From Polytrichum commune (taxonomy: Eukaryota; Streptophyta; Polytrichopsida; Polytrichales; Polytrichaceae): DNA of 64,000 nt. The translations under genes and the position numbers were made by a program. Below the pieces are notes generated by a model, which did no database searches, had not been told where the DNA came from, and worked only from the letters and a program-made list of their open reading frames with translations. The stretch spans positions 26,445,666 to 26,509,665 of the forward strand of contig OX485807.1 of assembly GCA_950295325.1 (NCBI GenBank), in the 5' to 3' direction. Positions 1 through 12,222 of the stretch are shown piece after piece (within the stretch, counting starts at the first letter, position 1; each line of letters begins with the position of its first letter).

Positions 1-1150
1 TCAAATTTTGATATTACTTACCTCAGCATGGTGCCTAATTCAATTTCTTGAAATTTTGTAATTTTTTTATTAAAGCCCTTAGAAGCAATATGAGAGCCAT
101 TTGTAAACAATTTTAGAAAATAAAAGGATTTTTTAGAGGAAACTTAAGATTACCCAGATTTTGATGTTAGTCACTTTGGCACTGTGGGGCCTAATTTCAA
201 TTCTTTAAATATTTGTAAAATTATTTTTAAATCCCTAAGAAGCGCACAAGGCAATTTGTAAACAATGTGAGAAAAATAAAGAATGTTTTACGAGAAAGTT
301 AAGAGTGCTCAAATTGTGATATTCCTCACCTCAACACATAGGTGCCTAATCTCAATTTCTTGAATATTTTTAATTAAAAGAAAACAAGATTCTATGAAGT
401 GATACACGGGCCATTTGTAAACAATTTGAGAAAAATAGAGGAAATCATAGAGGAAATTAAATATTGCCCAAATTTGGATTTCAATCACCTCATCATTGAG
501 GTGCCTAGTTCCAAATTCTTGAAGATGTCTGAAATTGCTTTTGAAATCCTTCGAAAAATAAAGGATGTTTTTAGAGAAAATAATGATTACCCAAATTTTG
601 ATATTAGTCACCACGGCATAGAAGTGCTTAGTTTTAATTTCTTGAAGATTTGTAAAATCCTCTTTGAAGCCATTGGAAGCGTTGTGAGGACCATTTGTAA
701 ACAATTTGAGAGAAATAAAGGAAACTTTTATAGAAGCTTAAGAGTACCTAATGTTGATATTGCTCATCTTAGCACATATGTGACTAATTCTAAGTTTTTA
801 AAGAGTTTTCAAAATCACCATGAAAGCCCTTTGTAAACAATTTGAGAAAGATAAAGAAAATTTTCAAACAAAGTAAAGAGTAACCAAATTTTGATATTAG
901 TACCTTGTTACCAAGGTGTGTACTTTCAATATTTTTAAGATTTGTAATTTTTTTTAAATCCCTAGGAAGGGTAGGGGAATTTGTAAACAATTTGAAAAAA
1001 CAAAGGAAAATTTAAGAGAAAGTTAATAGTACCAAAATATTGATATTAGTCACCTCATCATCAAGACACCTGATTTCAAATTTCTTGAATATTTATAAAA
1101 TCATTTTAAAGCCATTTGTAAAATAATTGAAAATAATTAAAGGAAAATTT
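1..1150. repeat. Degenerate tandem satellite, unit about 135–160 bp
   Basis: Roughly eight diverged copies of one AT-rich unit lie head to tail. The marker word TTGTAAACAA recurs near 101, 256, 415, 695, 831 and 981, with a diverged copy near 1115; one copy near 560 has lost it. Each unit also holds a 'gatattagtcacctca' segment and a 'cttgaagatttgtaaaat' segment. Small ORFs across it are chance openings of the repeat. The array probably continues left of the window. Confidence 0.75.
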
Positions 1151-2255
1151 CAAAAAGGCGTTGAAAAACATTAGTTAGGACCTCCTTCTAAGTGAAGAAT
1201 GATGTTACTTGAAAGAAATACAACTTGCAAGAAACTATGGAAAGTAGGAGCAAGAAAGAAAGTGAATAGGTTGTTAAGAAAGGGGTGAATGTTTCTGAAA
1301 GATGGTCATAGACTATAGTCTAGAGGGTGCTTGTGAGAAGGCTATAGTCATTTTTTAGGAAGCTAAGGCTTTCTCAAGTCATATTTAAAATAATTGTTAT
1401 TGATATCCAATAGTTGTAAGAAGTTGAAGTGATGGATAGGAAACTTTTCCTTGTTGTTATATTCAACTAAGTGTTGTAACATGGAAGAATCCATGGCTTG
1501 AGTTGGATAAGATCCTAGAATAAGTGGATGATTAGAGACTGAAATGAGACTATGGAGGGCTACAACTACATGATTATTCCTATAAAGAATAAGAAACTTA
1601 TATGTAGCAAAGGAATTATCTACAATGTCGGGTTAAATGGATCCTTTTGATAGAAAATATAAGAAAGCGAATGGAGCGATTTCTTCCTTCCTTAGGACCA
1701 CTACTATCATGTAGATTTTTATTTGTTATAATCTAATATGTTCCTTTTGAAAGACTGAACTTAGGTAACGGAAAATAAATAAATAAATAAATAATAAGAA
1801 TCTATGGCGTGAGCTTAAGATTGGTTGAGGAAAAATCCAAAGTGATTATCTGTCAGTTAAGTCTGAGATGAAGAAGTTACCATCTGAAAAAGAAGATTTT
1901 TCTTGGATACATCACCAAGTGAATAAAGAAGGAGTTTTTACTAGATGATGATTTTTTAAATTTGAATGGGTAACGAAACTCCTACAAGTTTATTGTCTCT
2001 TTAATTTTACAAAATTGAAAGAATTGAATTTTACTTTTCAAACCATTGTCTACTGAGAGTTATTGTAGGTCAAACAATAAATTATTTACCAAAAGTATGT
2101 GATGTGAATTTTGCGCATGATTGAGTTCTATTGCTAAAGTCTCTTCTAGGAGATTGCTTCCTCTTTTTGCAACTTAGGAGGACTATGCTAACACATGTAA
2201 TTTTTTTCCGTCTTGAATCTCTTACTTTAGTATATGGAATAGAATGTAATATCCA
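1151..2255. other. No gene seen; AT-rich intergenic
   Basis: No ORF with recognisable protein character. A short AAAT-type microsatellite lies around 1775–1795. Confidence 0.6.
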
Positions 2256-2263
2256 TCTTGTCT

Positions 2264-2549
2264 CTCGAGGGGTTCATTGGCGAAAATCGTAGAACAACGT
2301 GCGATAAAAAATAGGGTCCAATATATTCATTGTAGATAAATTTTGTAAAAAATGTACATGTAAAATAGGGGATTTTAAAATAGTGAAACATGTTTGGATG
2401 TAAAATACCATCACATATAATATTTTCAGGCTTTTTACATGTAAAATACCATCACCTTATAATATTTTCTGCAAGGTAAATAACCCCCCCAATAAATAGG
2501 TCCTGAATGCACGTGTATGCAAAATATAAGAGGGAGTGAACCCCCTGAG
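2264..2549 (+). mobile_element. MITE-like TIR element, family 1, copy 1
   Basis: A 286-bp non-coding element with terminal inverted repeats of the form CTCRGGGGGTTCAYT / ARTGAACCCCCYGAG. It is flanked by a perfect 8-bp direct repeat TCTTGTCT (2256–2263 and 2550–2557). The interior matches the copies at 4360, 7439 and 40475, including the words 'cgtagaacaacgtgcgata' and 'ataaataggtcc'. An 8-bp duplication suggests hAT- or P-type transposition (inference); no transposase is present. Confidence 0.85.
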
Positions 2550-2557
2550 TCTTGTCT

Positions 2558-4351
2558 TAAGTCTATTGTTTTACTAGTTATCGTAGAGGTGGAGAAGTTC
2601 GAAGTGGAGGTATGATCATTAAACGTCTGGTATTACATCCTATCATCATGACACTTAAGAAGACTTAGAAAAATAACCACGCTAGCAAGTACCGAGCAAG
2701 CCTGCTCACTGGAAACTGAAGTCCAGCCTTCGTCGACTTCGTCACTGATTTCATCCTGGCAGCACCGGCCTTAGCTCCGCGTCCAGACATTGTCAACAGC
2801 GGATCCCAAACGCAAACAACAAAACACTAGAAATGGAAACTAGCACAGATCGCCCAAGAGCTAGAAGAGCAGATAATATCATGATAATCCGGAAGACCAG
2901 TAGAATGGGAAGTGAGAGGAGCTGAGTACCCTAGTGCTTATAATGCAAGTCCGTTCGCGGGACCTACCTGCCGAGGGAACCACGGGAACTCACGAGAACG
3001 TGTTCGATATCCGCATTCCCGAGACTTGGTTTGAAAATCCACTCCCTCGCATATTCAAACTCTGGTGTTCCCGCCATAAACTGGAGTAATCCCTACCAGA
3101 GTTTGGGAAGTGTTTGAAGCCTTAGTGGCTAATTGCCGGTAGTTGCTACGAAGGGTCGGATTTTTTCCAATTTACATCGGCAACAGCCGGTCTTTTGTAA
3201 AATCAATCGGCCAATTGCCTATATTTTCATATTTTCATTGGCCAATATCCAATTAAATGGAATTCATATCGGCACTAATTGTTTAAAAAATGTATGAAAA
3301 GTTATTAGAAATCATTTCTTAGTACAAATCTTGAATAAGTGAAAAGAAAGGCATGTTCAAAACTTTAAATTTGAAGAGTTAATATCCTTGGCAGGAATTG
3401 AACCTAGCAATGCCTTCACCGCTTGAAGGCCAAGGGTCCCCCAATTCTTCATAGAAGCAATTGGATTTGGTCATGGAAAGGTTGCATAATTCAAAAAGTT
3501 TAAGGTTTAGGGTACTTCCTCAAGTGCATCATCAGATGCCCCAGACAAATAGCGCTTTGGATGCTTCCGGCTGAAATCCAGTAACTCACAAGAAGAATCG
3601 GCTACATTTCCGGGACATTTTCTGGTCCATCAACTAATTGCCGGAGGATTGAAATTATAGTTGGATTGCCATCCGATGGTTGGAAATTTGGACCGGCCTT
3701 GAGGGGAAATCCATCGGCTGATAATGAACTAGCCGTCGGTTTTCCCCAACCATTGGGCGCTACGGCTGCAGTTCACACTTTTAAGGTCACACAGAGGATC
3801 CCTTGGGAAAGGTAGACTATGTTGACAAAGAATAGGCAAGCTGCTTAGGTGTCCACGTGTACACCTTCTGTTTTGTTGGGTCCCTTACTAAGGCATGTGG
3901 GTGTTATTCGGTTAGTTTTGTTCTATCTATCCATCTTTTTATTCTAAAAAATAATAATTTTTTTATTGTGGCATTAGCAAATCTATAATGAAGCATCAAC
4001 AAAAATCGAGTTGAAAATTGGACCCCCTTTGATTTATTTATGATTATCAAAAGTGCATGCGTGTTATTTGTTTGAATGAGTATCGAGGTGCCCCCTGATT
4101 GTGTTCATTATTGAGTCCAAAGTGGTTGATAATTTTTGAGTGTGTAGTCCAATCTCTTTTAAACATGTGTCTTGTTGGGTGTCCATTCTTAGATATGACC
4201 TGACCACACACCACTCATGTATAGGTGTATGGTTAGGATAAATATCCAAATAAGATCCGCGTACATTATTAGAAACTTGATTCATTCAATAATGAGGTAA
4301 GTTATGTGGTCCTAGTGTGGGCACTCCTAATTCCACATATACTTTGATGGT
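2558..4351. other. No gene seen; mixed intergenic with possible tRNA-derived fragment
   Basis: A GC-richer patch lies at about 2690–3030. At about 3394–3440 the minus strand reads 'ggttcaattcc' after a tRNA-like arm, resembling the B box of a tRNA-derived SINE; only this piece is recognisable. No supported coding region. Confidence 0.4.
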
Positions 4352-4359
4352 TGGTCAAC

Positions 4360-4628
4360 CTCGGGGGGTTCACTGGCGAAAATCGTAGAACAACGTGCGA
4401 TAAAAAATAGGGTCTAATATATTCATTGTAGATAAATTTTGTAAAAAACTTACATATAATATAAGGGGTTTTAAAATAGTGAAAAAGGATTACATGTAAA
4501 ATACCATCACACCTTTATTTCGAAAAATACCATACCTTATAATTTTTTCTGCAAGGTAAATAGCCCCCCAATAAATAGGTCCCAAACGCACGTGTATGCA
4601 AAATATAAGAGGGAGTGAACCCTCCGAA
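4360..4628 (+). mobile_element. MITE-like TIR element, family 1, copy 2
   Basis: A 269-bp member of the same family, with the left end CTCGGGGGGTTCACT intact and a diverged right end (CCTCCGAA). The perfect 8-bp target duplication TGGTCAAC sits at 4352–4359 and 4629–4636. Confidence 0.85.
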
Positions 4629-4636
4629 TGGTCAAC

Positions 4637-5052
4637 TCAAGAATTATCTCATATGGGTAGCATTTGTGCTCGTCAACATTGCCATTTCAAGTTCCAAATT
4701 TGGAGTCAGGATGCATAAGTCATAAGTGGGTAAATTGAATGTTGTTTTTAAGGGATTACATAGGCCATCTCAATTATGTTAACCAGTGCACCTTGACTGT
4801 GTCTATATTAAGAGCACGCAATCGCATCTCATCGTACACTATGATACCATTTTTTGACGGAAGGCATAATTTTCAGTCTTGAAGGGTAGATGAATGAGAA
4901 ATTATACTCAAGACTCTCAAAATAGTGAAGAAATAGGAAATTAGTAACCTAGGAAGGAAATCAAGCAAGTGAGATATGAATCTCCATGCTGACCGTAGTA
5001 TAGAAGATATCATGAGTCATAAATTGACACGTGATAATTAGATGAAACATTT
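4637..5052. other. No gene seen; possible 5' LTR tail
   Basis: Non-coding. It ends in 'aaaca' three bases before the primer-binding site at 5053, so the right part may be the end of a 5' LTR. I could not match it to a partner LTR downstream. Confidence 0.3.
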
Positions 5053-5064
5053 TGGTATCAGAGC
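5053..5064 (+). other. Primer-binding site of an LTR retroelement (tRNA-Met type)
   Basis: TGGTATCAGAGC is the standard plant LTR-retrotransposon primer site, complementary to the 3' end of initiator tRNA-Met. It marks the start of an internal region reading to the right. The following sequence has no intact gag or pol frame. Confidence 0.6.
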
Positions 5065-7430
5065 TATGATCAAACATGACTTTTCAGGGGAGAAAGATAA
5101 GGAGTAGGAAGAAGACAAAGGGAGAGAATCAATTTTTTGCTTCCTCTCGTGAAGAAAATGAATGTGTCTAGCTTGTTTTTGTCGCCTCTCCTCATTACTG
5201 GAAGTAGATGGGTGTGAAACCCTTAGTTCTTTTGTAAATTCTCCTTTTTAAGATACCAAGTTACATTTCACTCATCTATCCTCTTACAAGTTGGTTTTGA
5301 ATGTTGGGATTGAGAGTCATGTAATCTTATCAGAATTCTAGTCTGGAGTGTGACACTCTCGTGTAAATAAATAAGGGACTCGTGTCTGCAGTTAAGTCAG
5401 ATTCAGTCAAGAGACTTTTTGATAGTATTTTAAGGTTGCAACTACAGAAGAGAATCACCTGGTGAGTAAAGTAGTTTGGTGTGAAGCCCGTGAATCTTAT
5501 TGTGTATCTTCTCTTGACATGCGCTTGACTCCAATTCCGAAAACTATTATTTTCCTACTTGAGTCTGGATTCCTGGAAGCAAGTACCCAGAGAGAGTAAG
5601 AATATGATGATGTGTCTGGTGTGATTGCTTGTGCACCAGTGTTGCATGAGTTCCTCTCATGGAAATATGAGTTGTTGTTATCTTCTAATTCGGAGTTAGT
5701 TATAAGACTCGAATGTTTCCAGAATTTGGTCTCTAACAGAATCACTCATGAGTCAACCTCTTGATTAAACGATCAATAAGGATCATACCATTTTATGGTA
5801 GGAGTTAAATATGTGAAGTCTTTAGTGGTGTGTAATAAAAGGATTGATACACCAACTTATGAAGCAAAATAATATTCATAGTGAAATTGAAGATAAGATA
5901 TGAATGAGGTGAGGAGCAGTGCAGTTGTGTCTCATCCATTAGAGCTTAAGAAGTGAAGCTCTAGTTTCTCAAGAAGACCAAAATATCAATCTTGAGGACA
6001 AGTGTTCAATTTTAGTGAGCAACACCATGCATATTCCGGTTCTGAAGTGCCTTGACAAGTGGCACCATACTGAAATCGAACAAACGGGAGAGGAAGTAGT
6101 CGCGTGGCTAACGGAGAGGCTATGGAGAGAGGAGGACACATGGCTTACTTATCCCATATCGATTGGGTAAGAAGCTAGGAGCAGGTATAAGAGACGTCCT
6201 ACCAGGTGTGTTGATGTGACTAGACGCTTCTTTGATACTATAAGACTCGCTACTTGTGACTGGTTACTTGGAACTAGGATTGTTTACTAGTGACTTGGAC
6301 ACTAGACTCGTGACTTGTTACTGTTCTAATCGTTCGCTTAGTTCCCGTCAATTGTAACTAGAGTTTTAATTATAATTTTAAAATCTCTTTCTATATATAT
6401 AACTATAAGGGGGGTGTAGAAATCACAAAGTAAGTCTTTATAGTTGCAATTTGAGAGTCTAGAATGTGACCGAGTAAACCAAATTGACCTTGATATCTTA
6501 ACTTATGACCAAAGAACATCAGAAGTCAAGTGAGAATTCATCTCTCCATATAATTGAGTGTTAAAAGCATTCAATTATTGTTTCAACCTATCAATTAACC
6601 TTATCGTGACAAACTGAAGTTACATCTGACACTTATTTGGCCTTCCCTGGGTGTTTTTCCGAGTTGGAACCCTAGCATAAAATTCTTACGACATACACAA
6701 ATGTCTTTTTGGTGGTATGTTTAACTACAATTTATCCCTTATACCACACCCATACTACACGAATGTAGGTGTCCAATCAAGAAGAGTGACCACATAAGTT
6801 ACACATGCATGTAGTACCCCTCTTCCATCTCAAAGAGAATTAGCAAAAAGGGAAAGAACATAAAAACAAGGTATTCGCGTCATGAGAAAGTGGTGTTTCC
6901 CTAGTGACATGGCTCAAGTGCAAACTTGTGAGTGCGGTGTTGTAGTACCATGGTATGTTCAACATTATGCATGTTGCATTTTAGATTGTTTTGTGTTGCA
7001 CTAGCATAAAACTTGTTCATTGTGACTCATGGTGAGGAAATGCATTATAAGTCAGTTGGTTGTCAACCATAGGGTTGTGGTTGCCAAATGTCTAAAAATT
7101 GCAACCAAAAACCTAAGTCATGTTGACAACCAAAACAATTTATTATGCATTTTCTTGCCATGATCACAATGGACAAGTCACAACATATGGTTCTAATGAA
7201 CAAGATTTTTTCTAGTGTTTGTAACGAGCTCTAGTCTATAGTTATGTGACACATGGCATCGTTGCTTCAATAACGAAGCAGTCAACATCAATGTTGCCAT
7301 GGAACTACAATAGTGCAAATGAATAGTCTATCCTCTTGAAGGAGGTTGCTCTCTTCTATGTGTGTGCACAACTGCCTTCCCATTTCTCCAACATGTAATT
7401 GTTGTGGTGATTAACCTACTTGGTGGCTGC
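5065..7430. other. Decayed LTR-retroelement remains; no intact gene
   Basis: No open reading frame of note. At about 5990–6017 the phrase 'cttgaggacaagtgttc' resembles the end of a Ty3/gypsy pol frame, and TATAAGAG at 6186–6193 could be an LTR TATA box. Both are weak cues. If they belong with the primer site at 5053, the internal region is under 1 kb, so this would be a deletion derivative or a mix of elements. The rest (6400–7430) is featureless. Confidence 0.3.
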
Positions 7431-7438
7431 CTTCTAGA

Positions 7439-8120
7439 CTTGGGGGGTTCACTCCCTCTTATATTTTGCATACACGTGCGTTCGGGACCTACTTATTGGG
7501 GGGCTATTTTACCTTGCAGAAAAGATTATAAGGTATGGTATTTTTCAAAATAAAGGTGTGATGGTATTTTACATGTGATGGTATTTTCTCGGGGGGGGGG
7601 GGGGGGAGCAGTGTGTTAAAAAGTTAAGGATATAGGTGAGAACAAACACTATTTTATAGGGGGCTATTACTTTCAATTCTCTTCTTTTTTTCACATGCTA
7701 TCATTATGTAAATTTCTACTTTGGGTTAATAGAAAAATGGCTTGCATTACTTATAATTCCAAATTACTTATAATTCCATACCCTATAGTACTTTAAAGAT
7801 GTCTAGTGCCATTTTTGATACCCTATATTACTCGTAAATCCATTTATAATTTTCTGCTCCCATGTTTTTAAAATACCCTATCATTTGTTCACACGTATAT
7901 TGCTACTCCAACCAATGACTACCCCCCCTTGAGGGTATTTTACATGTAACCCTTTTTCACTATTTATATGTGATGGTATTTTACATCTAATCCTTTTTCA
8001 CTATTTTAAAAGCCCCTATATTATATGTAAGTTTTTAATAAAATTTATCTACAATGAATATATTAGACCCTATTTTTTATCGCACGTTGTTCTACGATTT
8101 TCGCTAATGAACCCCCTGAG
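7439..8120 (-). mobile_element. MITE-like TIR element, family 1, copy 3 (interrupted)
   Basis: Same family in reverse orientation, with both TIRs present. It is flanked by the 8-bp repeat CTTCTAGA (7431–7438) / CTTCCAGA (8121–8128), one mismatch. It is longer than its sisters because a second element (7588–7933) sits inside it. Confidence 0.85.
7588..7933. mobile_element. Nested TIR element, related terminal motif
   Basis: A 346-bp insertion inside family-1 copy 3. Its ends are CTCGGGGGG… and …CCCCCCTTGAG, and it is flanked by a perfect 8-bp duplication GGTATTTT (7580–7587 and 7934–7941) taken from the host MITE. The interior is unrelated to family 1. It contains a run of 16 or more G at its left end. 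Confidence 0.8.
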
Positions 8121-8128
8121 CTTCCAGA

Positions 8129-9086
8129 GAGAGCTGGGCTTTTCTTGTCTAAAGCTATGCTTACTTTCAAGCTTAGTCTTTGCAATACATCCTCTTATCA
8201 AGAGTCCACACCATTCTTTTGTATATCCATGTACCTTTCAAAACCCGGGTGGGTGGGTGGGATCCTCTCCCATGGCTACATCCTTGCACATGCAACTATT
8301 TCTCATGGTCCTTGTCATTTCTTGGTATCTCTCTAAGTATGTGAATCAACCATAAGTAAATTACATACTAAGGTTTTACCCTTGTGTGCTTAAAGCAAAG
8401 TAATGTAATCCATATCCAAAGTATGTCAAATTCAAGTATGTACCTAATCCAATATCACTTCAAAAGTCTTATCATAACCTAACATACTGCCTAACATTCT
8501 TCATCATTAAAGAATGTCCAAGCTCTATGTACACACTATTTTTGACAAGAGTTGGTACGCAAAACCTAAAGATGCTGTCAAATTTGTGAAGGGTCTGCCT
8601 CACCTGTGCCCATGCCACCAACCAAATCCAAAGAGAGGGTTAGTAACGTACACGAGGTGAATAACAGCAGAACCCAATTGTTATCTATGTCACACAATAA
8701 AGTACAGCATGAATACACGTTTGCAACCAAGAATACACATACTTCCATGGAGTACTCTACCTGTTCCTTAGCCATTTGAACCTTGTGTATCCGAGGTTAG
8801 AGTTGAGCCACATACACCTCCCAATAACCTCTAGATTGCTCCACTTCCGCTAAACACAAAAGTTACTTAGGGTAAATCGCCACCGCGTTCTAACCCTTGA
8901 AAGGAGTTCCTTGTGATCTCTCTTTCTTAATATAGAATTAGGTAGTCCATCGTGGCCATAGATGCAGATGCTCTGATCTATGGTAGATATTCGTTAGTTG
9001 AGACTACCCTAACCCTAAAGTAACTTTACCTTGGGTTTAGCATAAGTTACCAGCATGGTTCAGTTATGGTTAATATGAAACATAGT
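8129..9086. other. No gene seen
   Basis: Only short chance ORFs in both strands; no recognisable motif. Confidence 0.6.
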
Positions 9087-9087
9087 A

Positions 9088-9245
9088 TAGAGAGAGAGAG
9101 AGAAGAAACATTGGTCCTTATGAGATCAACGTGATTGAAATGTCTGTTCGACCCACCCTTGGTATTATGCCCACATGGCATAATAACAGTGGTGCAAAAC
9201 TATTAACCCCTCTCAGGGTGGGCACTATAGTAACCAGGGTAACCA
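9088..9245 (+). repeat. Dispersed repeat, copy 1 (partner at 22684)
   Basis: Starts with a GA-rich run and continues with 'gtctgttcga', 'gcccacatg' and 'gcactatagt'. The same order recurs at 22684–22845. The second copy lies just beyond the 3' end of the large LINE, so it may be LINE 3' flank or a separate repeat. Confidence 0.6.
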
Positions 9246-10317
9246 AGGTGACCATGGAAACTTAGTGATTGGATGATTTTTGTATGGGTGATGTTAATGT
9301 GGTTGTGATGTTTATAAGGATATGTGTTTTGTGTTTCTTCGTGTGGTGGTCTCCGAGTGGGCTACTTAGTGGTTCTTTAAATGTGGGGGTTATTAACACC
9401 GATTTAGTGGTCTGGGTACAATTCTTGATGGCCTTTTACGAGCATTGTATTGTGATGTAAGTGACTTGGCGTAAGCTATGTGAGTTTACTTAGTGGAACA
9501 TATGGCCATCAACCCTTGCCGTGGGTTGTAACAATTCTTTGGCTCTTGTTAGCATTTTGTTATTATTTTTTAATCTTGATTATTTATTTTTTTGGTGGGT
9601 ATTTGGGGTTGTTATGTGTGAGCCCAAAATGGTGCCCACATGTATTATTAACCCTTTGAAATCATTAGGAGTTACATTTTGATGTTTTATGATTATTCTC
9701 AAAAATATAAAAAGAGTGAGGCTTGGTGTGAAGTTATGTTTAGGCCTTAGGCTTATGTGGTGTAGTTAATTAGAAGCTTAGCGGCATGAAGAAAGTTCTT
9801 TGGTTAGGTGAGTGTAGCATGTGGTGGACCAAGGGGAGCTCCTTGAGTTTAAATATTTGAATTGGGATCCATCTTGTTGGTTTAGGAGTTGAAGGCTTAG
9901 CGGATAGGATAAGAGCCTACAAAGTAGGAGAGGATCGAGGGGCTTATCTTGAGCTTTGAGGGGTGCTCACCCCTTCCCCTATATATTCTTTTCTCTCACC
10001 TTCTTCACTCACTTGTGTTCCTATTCACTCTCTCTTCCTTCGCGCTCTTCCATCTTGCACGTGTGGGTGCACACGTCTGTGTGGGCACATGAGCATGTTG
10101 TATTGAGAGGGGAGTGTGGGTAAAGGGGAGAGGTTCATATAAGGCCCCCTTACCCTCTCCCTTCCCCTCTCTTTCTCTCTCTCTCCCTCTTGTTGTTCCT
10201 CTCATACTATTGAGTTTTAGAGTTAGAGTTGCGTGGAAATTAGTAGAAGGTTAGTGGAATTAGTAGAATTCATAGAAACTTGTAGGGGACTTAATAAGGT
10301 TAAGTGTAGTAGTTGGT
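9246..10317. other. No gene seen; TATA-like site near 9990
   Basis: No convincing ORF. A plus-strand 'ccccTATATATTC' at about 9988–10000 followed by CT-rich sequence looks like a core promoter, possibly of a decayed LTR. A CT-rich stretch lies at 10145–10200. Confidence 0.35.
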
Positions 10318-10566
10318 CGAATTAGTTAATAGGCAGCTGGATTATACTTAAGTTGTGGCTAGGCAGAATTAGTTGATAGGCAGCTAGATTATATTTAAGC
10401 TGCAGGCTAGGCAGCTGATTTGATACTTAAGCCGTGGGCTAGGCAAACTTGGGCTAGGCAACTGGAATATACTTAAGCTGTGGCTAGGCAGACTTCGTGA
10501 TATGCAGCTGGATTATATTTAAGCTGCAGGTTAGGCAGCTGATTTGATACTTAAGCTGTGGGCTAA
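10318..10566. repeat. Tandem repeat rich in 'taggcagctggatta'
   Basis: Alternating 'aggcagctgrattatatttaagctgyrg' and 'ggctaggcagctgatttgatacttaag' units repeat with a period near 50 bp and a longer period near 130 bp. Non-coding. Confidence 0.65.
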
Positions 10567-11029
10567 GGCATAATTGATAGTTGGGTTAGGCTAGTGGAGT
10601 TAGGCTAATTGGGATTAGGCTAGTTGGGTTAGGGGCCGCATTAAGGAGTGAATTTGGAAAGGGTTGTGAGGGACTTGTGGAAGATGAGGCGATGATAAGT
10701 GATATAAGTGTTTTTTAACACTTGTGTTAGAGACTTATGTGCCTCATGAAGCCGACAAGCCATGGCCTCAACGAGATCACGAGCACTAATGAGAAAACAT
10801 TGGCCAAGACCAAAGTTTCAAGAGGAAAATCCTCAAGGGCATGTGTAGCCAAGGCTGCGGGATGGACCCTTGAGAAGGCCAATGCTCTACCTATTCAAGA
10901 GACTAGCATTAATAAAGCATCATGATTTCAAGTGAGTTGGGAGCTTGTTGAGATGGAAGTACATTCCATGTTACCACGAGCTTTGGTATGACACATGTGA
11001 TTCTTAAAACCATCACCCGGACTAGGACG

Positions 11030-11706
11030 CTTAAGGGTGGTGGGTTTGGCCTCACATTATGTAGGTTGTGTGTCTGTTGGTAGTGGTTCATTGTTTCCTA
11101 TTTTCCTTTTGTGTAGGATTATGGACATGGCATGTTGTATGGCAATGACGTTGATTTCCTCAAATGTGTGTTTGATGCTTATTTTGGGGATTTTAAATAC
11201 TATTTCAATATTTTTCATAGAAGGTGTGTGTGTGGCTGCCCTAGCACCAGCCGTGATGATTATTAGTGGGTCTACCTTCCATCCTTTATTGATAATATTT
11301 TTTATTAATGATTTATATTTTATGTTTGTATGATTATGGTATCAACTCGTATTCTATCATTACAATATGTGAATTCCATGAATTATATTGTTAGGTTCCC
11401 ATTTGGTTCTGTTGGTGGTGGGGATTGATATGGTAGTCCTTTCACACATAAGACGTCTGGTTTGAATCTGGCATTGCAATGACATCTTTGTTGACGACAC
11501 GTGCAAGGTAGTAGCCATGGGGGGACTGTGTTTTCTGGTGGGTTATCATTGAATGTGCCTGCATTCATGAGAATATAACATTTTGACTTTTTTGATGCCA
11601 CTATAAGTTTTTTTTAACTCCCATACTGCCTTAGTATGCCTTTTGGTTCGGAGGGCATGTATGTGGTGTTGTTTGCACTTAAGAAATACGTGCAGCCATG
11701 TAACGG
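11030..11706 (-). mobile_element. 5'-truncated LINE fragment (RNase H-distal 3' end)
   Basis: On the minus strand this matches the last ~700 bp of the large LINE at 22950–23650. The shared segment has 'CYILMNAGTFN', a Cys-rich 'LLPCTC…C.C..RF.PD.LCV.GLPY' region and the terminal 'PLI..I..RGW'-type domain, here carrying several frame breaks. Homology stops abruptly near 11706, as expected for LINE 5' truncation. The opposite-strand ORF at 11037–11333 is a shadow of this sequence. Confidence 0.75.
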
Positions 11707-11830
11707 GAAGAACCCGTGAACGATGAGTCGAGAGAATCTTACATTGCATATTCTCAAGTTAGGATTCGGAAGTGAGGATAGTACACTTTTTCTAACATGC
11801 TAACTTACATTGCGATGGTGGTGGTTTCAG

Positions 11831-12222
11831 CAAGCCAAGCTGACGCATGGAAGGCACTCTGGACGGTGTCTCTCCACAAGATCTTCGCTGCCATAGCGAT
11901 GGGAATCGCACTCCTCCGCATGCTGCCCAACCGCCCTCTCCTCACGTGCTGCGTGTACGCATTCGCGTTTGCAATCTCAACCCCGATCGGAGTGGCGATC
12001 GGAATCGTCATCGACGCGACCGTGGAAGGGACGACGACCGACTGGATCTACGCGATCTCCATGCGCATTGCGACGGGAGTGTTCATCTACGTCGCCATCA
12101 ACCACCTCCTCGCCAAGGGTTACACTCCTCCCCGCCCGCTTGCCTTCGACCAACCCATCTACCGGTGGCTCGCTGTCGTTACAGGCGCGGCTCTCATTGC
12201 CGTCGTCCTGATCTGGGGTTGA
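11831..12222 (+). pseudogene. Last exon of a ZIP2-like zinc/iron transporter (isolated)
   Basis: The frame encodes the C-terminal half of a ZIP-family metal transporter, an integral membrane protein that moves Zn2+/Fe2+ into the cytosol. Visible are the histidine-bearing helix '[15 protein letters not shown]', helix 5 '[17 protein letters not shown]', then '[21 protein letters not shown]' and the final helix ending 'VVLIWG' before TGA. This matches the plant ZIP2-type subgroup (HK rather than HQ). A clean acceptor (gtggtttcag) ends at 11830 and the frame enters in phase 1, so this is a terminal exon of about 130 codons. The exon is clearly GC-rich in AT-rich surroundings. The upstream exons are not recognisable in the window; a truncated LINE lies directly upstream. 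A stranded fragment or a gene split by a large intron are both possible; I favour the fragment. Confidence 0.75.

Noticed and set aside
309..990. ORFs of 66–145 codons in the first kilobase
   Set aside because: They are frames through a degenerate non-coding tandem repeat, open on both strands.
5497..5745. Minus-strand ORF of 82 codons
   Set aside because: No motif, no partner sequence, AT-rich context; probably chance within a decayed retroelement.
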